Assembly: GCA_021307345.1 (NCBI GenBank)
Contig: CP089930.1
Span: forward strand, 4,092,001 to 4,156,000
Direction: 5' to 3'
DNA length: 64,000 nucleotides
From: Escherichia coli
GTDB lineage: Bacteria; Pseudomonadota; Gammaproteobacteria; Enterobacterales; Enterobacteriaceae
How positions within the stretch are numbered: the first letter of the stretch is position 1; each line of letters begins with the position of its first letter. The notes below the pieces were generated by a model. The model was given only the letters and a program-made list of their open reading frames with translations, made no database searches and was not told the DNA's origin. A program made the position numbers and the translations under genes. This document shows, piece by piece, positions 19,001 to 26,866 of this stretch.

Positions 19001-20909
19001 TGACCACTCGGAAATGACCGTATCAAAAACGTCGATTACCGCAGGCGAAAGCATCACGCTGACGCTGACTGTGAAGGATAAATTCGGCAACGCAATCACC
19101 GGTATTACACCGGAAACACCGCAATTTGGTGGTGATGCATACAACGTCAACCAGCAGCGCCCATCCGTCAGTCAGTGGACGGAGAAGGGCAATGGAACCT
19201 ATACGGCGATGCTGACTGCTGGCGCAACGGGAGTTGGTGAGCTGACCATCATGCCGCGCGTTGATGGCGCTGATGCTCTGAAGCAGGCGGTTTCTGTCAC
19301 CATCGCCGCCGGGGAGATGTCGTTAGTGAACTCCACGCTTGTTGCAGATAATGAAGCCCCGATGATCAAAACGACGACACAATTGACCTTCACGGCGAAG
19401 GATGCGAACGGTAACCCTGTAAGTGGTCTGAAACCTGATGCTCCAGAATTTAGTGGCGTAGCCAGCACAGGGACGGAACAACCTTCGGCAGGAACCTGGA
19501 CGGAACAAAGCAATGGCACCTATGTTACGACGTTAACCACAGGCTCTGCAGCCGGTCAACTGGTTATCTGGCCTCGAGTGAATGGCAAAGATGCTGCTTC
19601 GAAACCACTACTGCTGAACGTTGTGGGTAACGCTTCTGAGGCTAACATTCACGATATTTCAGTGAATGTTGATAACCAACTGGCTGATGGACAGTCCGCC
19701 AACAAGGTTACCCTGACCGTAACAGATTCCTATGGTAACCCGTTGCAGGATCAAACGGTAACACTGACTCTGCCTGAGGGAGTGAGCAGCAAGACAGGGA
19801 ATACGGTAACAACGAATGCGGCAGGTAAAGCCGATATTGAGCTGATGTCCACAGTTGCCGGGGAACACACAATCACAGTCTCGGTGAATAAAAATCAGAA
19901 GACTGCCACGGTGAAGTTCAAAGCGGATGCCAAAACCGGTCAGGCAAGCCTTCAGGTTGATACCGTCGATCAAAAAGCAGCAAACGGCAAAGATGCCTTT
20001 ACGCTGACGGCAACTGTTGAGGATAAAAACGGCAACCCTGTTCCCGGAACTATGGTCGCCTTTAATCTGCCTCGGGGCGTCACACCGCTTAATGACGAGA
20101 GTACCTGGGTGAAGACCAGCGATGAAGGTAAAGCCGAGCTGCGAGTCGTTTCTGTGACTGCGGGAACGTATGCAATCACCGCAACGGCAGGAAATGACCA
20201 GATGTCGGATGCGCAGAGCATCACGTTTGTGGCTGACAAGGCTACGGCAACCATCTCGAGTATTGAGGTGATTGGCAACCGTGCACTGGCAGATGGTAAA
20301 GCCAAACAGACTTATAAAGTTACGGTTACTGATGCCAATAACAACCTTGTGCAAGGTAGTGAAGTGACGCTGACCGCCAGCCCGACAACATTAGATCTGG
20401 AGCCGAACGGGACTGCAACAACTAATGAGCAAGGGCAGGCTATATTCACCGCTTCTACCACTAAAGCGGCGATATATACGCTAACAGCGAAAGTGAATCG
20501 GACCGACGGTCAGGTATCGACGAAAACTGCCGAATCCAGATTCGTTGCGGATGATAAAAATGCAGTACTTGCTGCATCATCTGATGTAAAAGAACTGGTA
20601 GCAGACGGAGTGGCGACCGCAACGCTGGATGTTACTCTGATGTCGGCTGGCAACCCTGTTGGGGGAAATATGTGGGTCGACATTAAGGCTCCGGAAGGCG
20701 TGACGGAGAATGATTACCAGTTCTTGCCGTCGAAAGCTGACCATTTCGTGAACGGGAAAATCACGCGTAAATTCAGTACCACTAAGCCAGGGGAATATAC
20801 ATTTACATTCAACACTCTGACGTATGGCGGGTACGAAATACAGCCTGTGACTGTGACAATTAACGCTGTGAAAGCTGCTACTGAAGAGGGTGAGGAGGTC
20901 GTAAAATAA
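16026..20909 (+). CDS. FdeC/EaeH-type inverse autotransporter adhesin
   Basis: 1627-residue intimin/invasin-family outer-membrane adhesin. Long basic signal region (1 to about 47, ending FTPTMTARA), inverse-autotransporter beta-barrel (about 115-335, with GFGWRHFSGNDWMAGLNTFIDHD split across strands), the linker DLVERNNNIVLEYRK, a first Ig-like module, then eleven Big_1-type Ig repeats by my count, each opening with a pattern like STLTV...VKDAxGNPVTGL. The N-terminus and repeats closely resemble FdeC/EaeH as I recall it, but that protein is about 1416 residues, so this copy seems to carry about two additional Ig modules (near the AGDQAVSTSTLTV and AGTIAVDHSEMTV segments). Canonical fdeC lies elsewhere on the chromosome, so this may be a paralogue. 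FdeC mediates epithelial adhesion. Intact. Confidence 0.88.
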   Translation: MSRFKKANKQPRFRYSALAHCVAWANISIQVLFPLAVTFTPTMTARAALPRLSTENTAVATDNNAEKNIASFAANAGKFLSSQPDSDATRNFVTGMATAKATQEIQEWLGKYGTARVKLNVDKDFSLKDSSLEMLYPIYDTPSDMLFTQGAIHRTDDRTQSNIGFGWRHFSGNDWMAGLNTFIDHDLSRSHTRIGVGAEYWRDYLKLSANGYIRTSGWKKSPDIEDYQERPANGWDIRAEGYLPAWPQLGASLMYEQYYGDEVGLFGKDKRQKDPHAISAEVNYTPVPLLTLSAEHKQGKSGQNDTRFGLEVNYRFGEPLEKQLDTDSIRERRVLAGSRYDLVERNNNIVLEYRKAEVIRIALPDRIEGKGGQTVSLGLVVSKATHGLKNVQWEAPSLLAAGGKITGQGNQWQVTLPAYQAGKDNYYAISAVAYDNKGNASKRVQTEVVITGAGMSADRTTLTLDGQSRIQMLANGSAQKPLVLSLRDAEGQPITGMKDQIKTELTFKPAGNIVTRGIKSAKSQAQPTLGEITETEAGVYQSVFTTGTQSGEATITVSVDGMSKTVTAELRATMMDVTKSTLSVNEPSGDVVANGQQSYTLTLTAVDTDGNPVTGEASRLRFVPQDSNGVTIGSISEINPGVYSATVSSTRAGNIVVRAFSEQYQLGTLQQTLKFVAGPLDTAHSTITLNPDKPVVGGTLTAIWAAKDAYDNPVTGLTPDTPSLTGTAAAGSSVSGWTDNGDGTWTAQISLGTTAGELIVMPKINGQDAAANAAKVTVVADALSSGQSKVSVAADRVKAGESTTVTLVAKDAHGNAISGLSLSTSLTGAASEGASVSSWTEKGDGSYVATLTTGGKTGDLHIMPLFNGQPAATDAAQLTVVAGDQAVSTSTLTVKDANLAIESTTELTFSARDQFGNALTDIDTAKLGASLSGDAASGSSVTGWSHKGNGEYTAVLRSGTRAGALNIMPQIDGKNATAQATPVNVKAGTIAVDHSEMTVSKTSITAGESITLTLTVKDKFGNAITGITPETPQFGGDAYNVNQQRPSVSQWTEKGNGTYTAMLTAGATGVGELTIMPRVDGADALKQAVSVTIAAGEMSLVNSTLVADNEAPMIKTTTQLTFTAKDANGNPVSGLKPDAPEFSGVASTGTEQPSAGTWTEQSNGTYVTTLTTGSAAGQLVIWPRVNGKDAASKPLLLNVVGNASEANIHDISVNVDNQLADGQSANKVTLTVTDSYGNPLQDQTVTLTLPEGVSSKTGNTVTTNAAGKADIELMSTVAGEHTITVSVNKNQKTATVKFKADAKTGQASLQVDTVDQKAANGKDAFTLTATVEDKNGNPVPGTMVAFNLPRGVTPLNDESTWVKTSDEGKAELRVVSVTAGTYAITATAGNDQMSDAQSITFVADKATATISSIEVIGNRALADGKAKQTYKVTVTDANNNLVQGSEVTLTASPTTLDLEPNGTATTNEQGQAIFTASTTKAAIYTLTAKVNRTDGQVSTKTAESRFVADDKNAVLAASSDVKELVADGVATATLDVTLMSAGNPVGGNMWVDIKAPEGVTENDYQFLPSKADHFVNGKITRKFSTTKPGEYTFTFNTLTYGGYEIQPVTVTINAVKAATEEGEEVVK

Positions 20910-20943
20910 TTGTCCCCGCAATGAAAAACTCGCTGTAATAAAG

Positions 20944-20976
20944 AATAATGGCGTTGACATTCTCAACGCCATTATT
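20944..20976. terminator. Bidirectional terminator, adhesin and AraC regulator
   Basis: A perfect 14-bp stem, AATAATGGCGTTGA (20944-20957) and TCAACGCCATTATT (20963-20976), lies between the convergent adhesin and AraC-type genes. AT-rich stem ends supply T-rich tails on either strand. Confidence 0.8.
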
Positions 20977-21058
20977 CCACTAAATACCTACCCTGATACT
21001 GATTAGACGGTAGCAGGGTAGGGTAATCCTTAATGTGAGAATGTGACACAGAGACAAA

Positions 21059-21928
21059 CTAAGCTGGGCGAACGGGGATGAAAATTTCGCAAACAACATA
21101 ATTGCTATCCTTTTCTACGAAAGTTTTATCGTAGTAAAATCGCTCAATATCACTGCCGTTGACTCTGACTAACCCCCTGGCAGGCAGTTCTATCAGATAG
21201 AGATTCCGCACCCAGTTAGCGTAGTGCTCCCAATCTCCTTCATAGCGGAAAGATGCATAAAGCCCTCCAGCCGTTATCCATTCCTTTGTCATATCTGTAT
21301 CCGTATGGTTACAGACTGTACCGGCGAAAGTTTCAACTGTGAGTAAATCTACCGATTTTGTTGATGGTGTATATGCTGAGACATAATAGATATCCATCTT
21401 CAAATTTTGAAGACACCGGGATAAATGATTACGACGCAGTTTTACTTCTTCATCTGGTGGCGTATTAGACAGTTCAATATCATATTTAAATGCATTGCCA
21501 AAAATACGTGTTTCAGGAAGATGGACTAATGAGCAATCGGTCTTTTGATGTTGACGCGTTAATAACGGGGGTAAAATATTTGTTAGATCCCAAAAATCAC
21601 GGTGCCGATATTCTCTGGGAGAACATCCAAACAATTTTTTAAATTCACGACTGAATGACTGCTGTGAATCAAAATGCAAAGAGAGCGCAATATCAAGCAT
21701 TGATTTGGCAGTAAGTCTGACAAGAATGGCTGCCCGACAAAGTCTTCGTTTGCGGATGTATGCGCCCAGGGGCATGTGCATGAAGTTTCTGAACAGGAGT
21801 TGAATATTGCGTCTGCTGTAGCCAGATTTCTGTGCGATATCTTCGATTGAGATAGGGTGATCGAGATTGCACTCAATCCACTCCAGGAGCTGCTGTAAAA
21901 TCTTCTGCCTGATCATAACATTCTCCAT
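21059..21928 (-). CDS. Rob-like AraC/XylS transcriptional regulator
   Basis: 289-residue regulator with the Rob layout: an N-terminal double HTH (about 8-108, with ISIEDIAQKSGYSRRNIQLL and the second helix pair around LDIALSLHFDSQQSFSREFK) followed by a GyrI-like ligand-binding domain (about 125-289). It is not Rob, MarA or SoxS of K-12 itself, and I do not recognise a named orthologue. A shorter start at Met5 (MIRQKILQQL) matches family starts better. It stands between the adhesin and the T2SS island, transcribed away from the island, so it may control either (inference). It is next to repeat copy A. Confidence 0.8.
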   Translation of the reverse strand: MENVMIRQKILQQLLEWIECNLDHPISIEDIAQKSGYSRRNIQLLFRNFMHMPLGAYIRKRRLCRAAILVRLTAKSMLDIALSLHFDSQQSFSREFKKLFGCSPREYRHRDFWDLTNILPPLLTRQHQKTDCSLVHLPETRIFGNAFKYDIELSNTPPDEEVKLRRNHLSRCLQNLKMDIYYVSAYTPSTKSVDLLTVETFAGTVCNHTDTDMTKEWITAGGLYASFRYEGDWEHYANWVRNLYLIELPARGLVRVNGSDIERFYYDKTFVEKDSNYVVCEIFIPVRPA

Positions 21929-22618
21929 TTATCTTTAGTCACTTTGCACATTTTCCTGGCGACAATGGCTTTGAGTATATCAAAAACAGAAATGCCCGAG
22001 GCAAAACGATTGATAGTGCCTGTCGGGGAATGGGGAGGGAGCATGTACATTAAAGCTATGAGGTCAAATCGTAGCCTGTGTTTGTCTCCTGGCAGGCCTC
22101 AGTCAAGCGGACCGAGCTTGTGCATCGCTGGCAATCAGCTGCCCGTTCAAGATAAAGTTTTGGAAAATGCCACTATGTAGTTCTGGTCAACAATTAGTTG
22201 AGCAGAATCACGTTTGAATTCAGGGCTAAATTTTTTCTTTTCATTAGTGCACCAGTGTTGTTCTGAGGTGAGACCATCACCTCTGTTCAGATAGCCAATT
22301 TTAGTAAATCATCACATATTAATACTATGCGATAAATAAATAACAGACAAATACAATTCTCAATTCGACTTTGATACTCTCGTGTAAATTATAATTTACT
22401 TTGTTTCATATCTGTTATGGCCGTATGCAGATCACGGTATGGACGGTAGTATGCTTATTTGCTATATCAAAGCGATCAGGCCAAGAACAAAAAATGCAAG
22501 GTTAATTGTTAACCGCTAATACAATAAAGCAGATAATGTCAAATGGTGATATTGTAGATATAAATCTTTAAACGTTAGTAATCCCTTATCTCATTAAAAT
22601 AGTTATTAAAGTGCAAAG
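21929..22618. other. Spacer before the T2SS cargo gene
   Basis: About 690 bp, strongly AT-rich after 22190, with no convincing gene. It carries the left 83-bp direct repeat (21983-22065) and must hold the promoters of the AraC regulator and of the cargo gene. The open frame of 78 codons running across the repeat has no family resemblance that I can see. Confidence 0.5.
21983..22065. repeat. 83-bp direct repeat, copy A (left island boundary)
   Basis: Matches 37898-37980 over 83 bp with four mismatches and no gaps, in the same orientation. Shared core includes GGCAAAACGATTGATAGTGC and GGGAGGGAGCATGTACAT. The two copies bracket the cargo gene and gspO-gspM (15.8 kb). Origin unknown: it could be an IS fragment or a recombination footprint. 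Confidence 0.85.
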
Positions 22619-24481
22619 ATGATGATTAGACATTCTTTTATCGTGTTTCTTGCGATTTTTCCAAAAATTTTGATGGCGCACCCATTTAAACATGAAGGTT
22701 TGGTGATGAGTGTATTTGATAGCCAGTTTTCTAATGGTTCTGCTATCATTTTTTCTACCCCTCATAATGGAGATAATCAGAACTTCATATACTCAAATGG
22801 AAGTATAAAAGTTGCCACTCAGACAAATTATTGTCTCAGTATTAATAGAGATAATAACGATAGCAAAGCTATTCTCTTGGAATGTAATGGTGAGGATAAC
22901 CAAAAGTTTACGATAAGTCAAAATACCATCAGACCTTATGATAAGCCAGATGAATGCCTGACGGTGGCACAAGATAAAACTGTAACGTCTGAAGTTTGTG
23001 AGTCTTCATCTAATCAAACGTTTTATATTCCGAAGGTTTGTCTCTATAAAGATGTAAATTACAGAAATATTAGCGAGTGTTCAGATAATGACATACCCAA
23101 TGTCAAAGAAAATGACACTTTATCTTCTATAAGCGTAGTCAATTCCACAGGGACTCTTTTCGAACATTTTAACTTTGAGGGGGATAAAATAAGTTTTCAT
23201 GGCAACATTGGGTCATTATCAAATTTAAATGACAAGGTGTCTAGTTTAAAAATATCCCCTTTACGTTCATTTTTAATAACATCTGATCCACAATTAGTAT
23301 GTCAGGGCAATTGCAATAATATTTCTGCTGAGACCTCTAAAGGTAATATCAAAAAACAATATGAGATATTTAATAGACATCATTCTGATGTCGACGCGGT
23401 GTTGATTAATGGTGATCTTACTGAATATGGTCATGAAAGTGAATGGAACGACTTTGAGAACATTATCAAAACGTTGGAAATTCCTTATTATTTTGGATTA
23501 GGCAACCACGACATGTATAATAATTATAATGATTGTCATGAAAACAATTGTTTTATACGGAGTATAACAAAACTATTTCACCATATTAATGGTAAAGAAA
23601 ATATAGCGAGCTTTGACGCACACTACTATTACGGGTATTTATTTCCTGATATTGTTGAGTCAATTAAAGGTTCTTTGTCATATTCTATTGATTTTGGGGA
23701 TATTCTTGTTATTCAGCTCAATGATTTTGAATCGCGAAAAAATCCATTATCTTTAAACCAATACTCATCTGGTGGTTGGGGTAATGGGGCAATGCGTTAT
23801 ATAATTGAGAGATATCAGGATCCGGGGTACTCATGGCTTGAAAGTCAATTATATTCAGCTTACAAGAAAAAACAGATTGTGATCTTTAACCAGCATCGTG
23901 ATGATGCAGATGCCGGCAATCTACAAAACCTCCTTTATAAATATAAGGTAAAACTACGATTTTCTGGTCATTATCACAATTCAGTTGGCGAGACTCGCAA
24001 CGGTTTTATCCTTTCTGGTTCAAGCGCATTAGGTACCTACCTCAAAGCGGAAATCGACACAGTTAAACAAACTGCAAAAATATATAAGGGAGTAGATAAT
24101 ACAAATGAACCTGAACTAATAAGCACTGTTAATCTTGAGGATTCTCAAAGTATTACACCGCCGCAGGCACCTGCGCCATCCCCCATTTATGTACGTGTAA
24201 AGACATCCGGCGGATATGAGGCTTTTGTTTCTTTAATTTACAATACACAGGATGGTAAACAGGAGACGATCAATTCCGATAAACTACTTGCAGGTAATTC
24301 CTGGGAGTACTTTGTGCCTGCAGGCTCTACAATCGAATCTCTGGAAGTTAAAAATAATACAGGATTAGTCTGGGAGCCGCAGCGAAGAATATTCAAAGTA
24401 AACAATATAAGGAAAGATACTTGTTTTGCCACATGGGGGACTACATTGAATGCGGCATGGCAACAAGTTAGCTGTCGTTGA
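22619..24481 (+). CDS. Secreted metallophosphoesterase with lectin, crystallin and CDC domain-4-like modules; putative T2SS cargo
   Basis: 620 residues. Signal peptide 1 to about 20 (ending PKILMA). Residues about 24-137: ricin-like beta-trefoil with three Q-x-F repeats (DNQNF, DNQKF, SNQTF). About 138-213: a beta/gamma-crystallin Greek key (F181-x4-F186-x-G188) with the calcium-type motif NDKVSS (204-209). About 218-500: calcineurin-type metallophosphoesterase with SDPQ (D223), NGDLTE (D266), GNHD (295-298), His426 in NQHRDD and GHYH (450-453); the first motif has Gln where His is usual. Pro-rich linker 514-522. About 523-620: resembles domain 4 of cholesterol-dependent cytolysins; NNTGLVWEPQR (579-589) matches the undecapeptide at T-G-L-x-W-E-x-x-R, and WGTTL (606-610) carries the Thr-Leu pair. 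No pore-forming domains precede it. Position beside gspO/S/C-M parallels sslE and stcE, hence putative T2SS cargo. Substrate unknown. Confidence 0.8.
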   Translation: MMIRHSFIVFLAIFPKILMAHPFKHEGLVMSVFDSQFSNGSAIIFSTPHNGDNQNFIYSNGSIKVATQTNYCLSINRDNNDSKAILLECNGEDNQKFTISQNTIRPYDKPDECLTVAQDKTVTSEVCESSSNQTFYIPKVCLYKDVNYRNISECSDNDIPNVKENDTLSSISVVNSTGTLFEHFNFEGDKISFHGNIGSLSNLNDKVSSLKISPLRSFLITSDPQLVCQGNCNNISAETSKGNIKKQYEIFNRHHSDVDAVLINGDLTEYGHESEWNDFENIIKTLEIPYYFGLGNHDMYNNYNDCHENNCFIRSITKLFHHINGKENIASFDAHYYYGYLFPDIVESIKGSLSYSIDFGDILVIQLNDFESRKNPLSLNQYSSGGWGNGAMRYIIERYQDPGYSWLESQLYSAYKKKQIVIFNQHRDDADAGNLQNLLYKYKVKLRFSGHYHNSVGETRNGFILSGSSALGTYLKAEIDTVKQTAKIYKGVDNTNEPELISTVNLEDSQSITPPQAPAPSPIYVRVKTSGGYEAFVSLIYNTQDGKQETINSDKLLAGNSWEYFVPAGSTIESLEVKNNTGLVWEPQRRIFKVNNIRKDTCFATWGTTLNAAWQQVSCR

Positions 24482-24536
24482 ATAACTTCATCATTCAATG
24501 TTTTCTCTTGTCATCACAATTTATAATTATGGTTGT

Positions 24537-24558
24537 GGGGTCTATAAATATAGACCCC
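24537..24558 (+). terminator. Hairpin after the cargo gene
   Basis: Perfect 10-bp stem GGGGTCTATA (24537-24546) and TATAGACCCC (24549-24558), then AGTCTTT. It probably ends the cargo transcript, so gspO and the secretion genes may have separate or read-through expression. Confidence 0.65.
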
Positions 24559-24596
24559 AGTCTTTAATGGCTTATAATTTAACATAAGGACTTTTT

Positions 24597-25379
24597 TTGG
24601 CACTTTACTTTATTTTATTCTTTATTGGACTTATCACAGGTAGTTTTCTGAATGTCGTAATTTGGCGTTATCCAATCATGTGCAAACAGCAACTGGCAGA
24701 ATTTCAGGGAGATATTGATAGCTCACAACCCAAAATTAGCCTTGTCCGACCTCGCTCACACTGCTCATATTGTCGTCAGACTCTGCGGGTTTACGATATT
24801 ATTCCTTTATTCTCATGGTTGATACTAAAGGGATATTGCCGTAACTGCCATGAGAAAATTGGTTTGCGCTATCCGTTGACCGAATTATTAACCGCTTTCT
24901 CCTTTTTACTTGCGTGGTTTGTCTGGCCAGCCAATATCTGGAGTGTAGCGGTAATGATTTTATCTGCTTTGCTGATCGCTGCGAGTTTCATCGACATTGA
25001 GCATCAATGGTTACCCGACGTATTTACTCAGGGCATATTGTGGACAGGCCTGATTGTCGCATGGACACAGCAAAGTCCGTTGTCATTACATGAAGCAGTT
25101 ACTGGCGTGCTTGCGGGATTCGCCTCCTTTTATTCCCTAAGATGGGGGGCCGGAATCGTTCTACGGAAAGAGTCGCTGGGTATGGGGGATGTATTATTGT
25201 TTGCCGGGTTAGGTGGTTGGGTAGGGGCATCATCATTGCCCTATGTGGCACTGATTGCTTCACTCAGTGGCTTAGTGTATGCCGTCATTATGAGAAACCA
25301 ATCAGGCCTGTTGCCCTTTGGACCCTGTCTCAGTTTAGGCGGTTTAGCGACTCTCTATGTCCAGAGAATGTGTCAGTGA
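24597..25379 (+). CDS. gspO: Prepilin peptidase GspO/PppA of the T2SS
   Basis: 260-residue inner-membrane aspartic peptidase that cleaves and N-methylates pseudopilins GspG-K. It has the zinc-binding cysteine pairs Cys56/Cys59 (HCSYC) and Cys81/Cys84 (YCRNC), the catalytic aspartates Asp133 ([11 protein letters not shown]) and Asp198 (GMGDV), and about eight membrane spans. Starts at TTG with AAGGA eight bases upstream; no better in-frame ATG exists nearby. The gene order cargo-gspO-gspS-gspC is that of the E. coli yghJ-pppA-yghG-gspC locus. Confidence 0.9.
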   Translation: MALYFILFFIGLITGSFLNVVIWRYPIMCKQQLAEFQGDIDSSQPKISLVRPRSHCSYCRQTLRVYDIIPLFSWLILKGYCRNCHEKIGLRYPLTELLTAFSFLLAWFVWPANIWSVAVMILSALLIAASFIDIEHQWLPDVFTQGILWTGLIVAWTQQSPLSLHEAVTGVLAGFASFYSLRWGAGIVLRKESLGMGDVLLFAGLGGWVGASSLPYVALIASLSGLVYAVIMRNQSGLLPFGPCLSLGGLATLYVQRMCQ

Positions 25380-25436
25380 CAACGTTCATCTCTTGACGGC
25401 AGTCTCGTTTCATAATGAATCAGTGAGTCTGAAAAC

Positions 25437-25841
25437 ATGTCAGTAAAAGAAGTATTACATAAAAGATTAACATACTTACTTTTTAGTGTCGTTTGCATTT
25501 TGTTAACAGGATGTTCAGGTCATAATCAAAATGCCAGTTCATTGGCTAAAGAATTGGCGCGGAATATTAGTCAGAGTCTGCCAGTTCAATCCGCTGGTTA
25601 TACATTAGCGTTTGCCCGTAGTAGTGGGTCGACAGTAACAATGACCGTTATCAGCGAAGCAGGGACACAACCTATTTTAACGCCTGAAAAGTTTTTGTGG
25701 AATTTTCAACAACAAATGTGTGCTGATCCTTCAGTGGTAAATATGTTTTCCAGGGGTATTCTTTATGAGATTATGATCAATGATATATCCTCAGGTTCTT
25801 CCTATCAGAGTAAGTTGAATCGTACAACCTGCAGAATATGA
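25437..25841 (+). CDS. gspS: T2SS pilotin lipoprotein GspS (AspS/YghG type)
   Basis: 134-residue lipoprotein with lipobox LLTGC (Cys26). The mature part has the AspS-type layout LAKELARNISQSLPVQSAGY ... and two cysteines (MCADPS and the C-terminal CRI) that form the conserved disulfide in characterised pilotins. It carries secretin GspD to the outer membrane. Lies between gspO and gspC; the gaps of 57 and 117 bp suggest some internal promoters or processing. Confidence 0.85.
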   Translation: MSVKEVLHKRLTYLLFSVVCILLTGCSGHNQNASSLAKELARNISQSLPVQSAGYTLAFARSSGSTVTMTVISEAGTQPILTPEKFLWNFQQQMCADPSVVNMFSRGILYEIMINDISSGSSYQSKLNRTTCRI

Positions 25842-25958
25842 TAATTATCATATCAAAGAGTTTGAGCCTGCACGAATGAAATATTGTAATATTATACGCA
25901 ACTTTATTGAATATATTAATAAAATAATCAAAGCGCAGACTATGTATAACATTCCCAT

Positions 25959-26831
25959 ATGAACAGAATTTTTTTTCTGAATATTGTTCGCTATATGCTT
26001 TGGATACTTCTTTTTAGCCTTTATTTAAAGATGTCGCTATCACTTTGGCGTTATATCACTTTACCTACAGAATACACGAAGGTTTCCAATTCGGTTACCG
26101 AAAAAAAAAGGATGGATTCGGTAATGGTTAACACCGAATCTTTAAAGCTTATCCAACAGCAAAATTGGTTTGGTAAATATCAACCGACAACAGCATTCGT
26201 ACATCAACCTCAATCTGCTTCTGTAACAAAAAACTCTCTCAATGTGAAGTTACGCGGTATCGCTTTGGGTGCCAGACCTGGTGCTGTTATTGAAGATGGG
26301 GATAAACAGCAGGTTCTTTTACTGGGTGAGTCGCTGACAAACAATAAAGCTGTTATTACAGGTATCTATCCAGATCATGTGATGATAAGCCATCAGGGAA
26401 AAATTGAGTGTCTACGTCTGGTCGATGAGAGTTACTCCACCGATCAAAGTAAAACTGAAAACGACGACGTCCATAAAGTACAAACTCTGCCTGTTACAGA
26501 GTCAACTTTTCCCCGTAAGACTAATGTGCTCCCAATGACCGTGCGTGAAATGTTGGCAAAAGATCCGCAGGAAGTTTTTAACTTTATTCAGTTTACTCCC
26601 GTGCGTAAAGCGGGCGTTGTTGGTTATACAGTTAAGCCGGGCGTTGACCGTGCTCTTTTTGATGCCAGCGGTTTCAAAGAGGGAGATATAGCGGTTGCTT
26701 TAAATCAGCAGGATTTAAAAACACCAGATGCCTTAAATAAACTGAGACAGCAAGTCTATTCCATGACATCCATGCAAATTACGATTTTAAGAAATGGGGC
26801 GTATGAAGATATTTCGATTAGCCTACACTAA
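25959..26831 (+). CDS. gspC: T2SS inner-membrane/secretin connector GspC
   Basis: 290 residues: one N-terminal membrane span (about 10-27), a periplasmic linker, the HR domain (about 85-150, NVKLRGIALGARPGAVIEDG and HQGKIECL) that contacts secretin N0, and a C-terminal PDZ-like domain (about 195-290, VKPGVDRALFDASGFKEGD). GspC links the inner-membrane platform to GspD and takes part in cargo recognition. First gene of the gspC-M run; 35 bp before gspD. Confidence 0.88.
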   Translation: MNRIFFLNIVRYMLWILLFSLYLKMSLSLWRYITLPTEYTKVSNSVTEKKRMDSVMVNTESLKLIQQQNWFGKYQPTTAFVHQPQSASVTKNSLNVKLRGIALGARPGAVIEDGDKQQVLLLGESLTNNKAVITGIYPDHVMISHQGKIECLRLVDESYSTDQSKTENDDVHKVQTLPVTESTFPRKTNVLPMTVREMLAKDPQEVFNFIQFTPVRKAGVVGYTVKPGVDRALFDASGFKEGDIAVALNQQDLKTPDALNKLRQQVYSMTSMQITILRNGAYEDISISLH

Positions 26832-26866
26832 TAATATTTTTATTTAATCCCGGAGATTTATTCATC

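Noticed and set aside
19659-20972. Long minus-strand ORFs inside the adhesin gene
   Set aside because: Shadows of the repetitive Ig-coding sequence; no starts or domains of their own.
21944-22180. 78-codon ORF across repeat copy A
   Set aside because: The frame is broken by a stop in the B copy (TAATGG where A has GAATGG) and it resembles nothing I know, so coding is not supported.
24597-25379. gspO as a type IV pilus prepilin peptidase
   Set aside because: The same enzyme family serves both, but adjacency to gspS and gspC-M and absence of pil genes favour the T2SS role.
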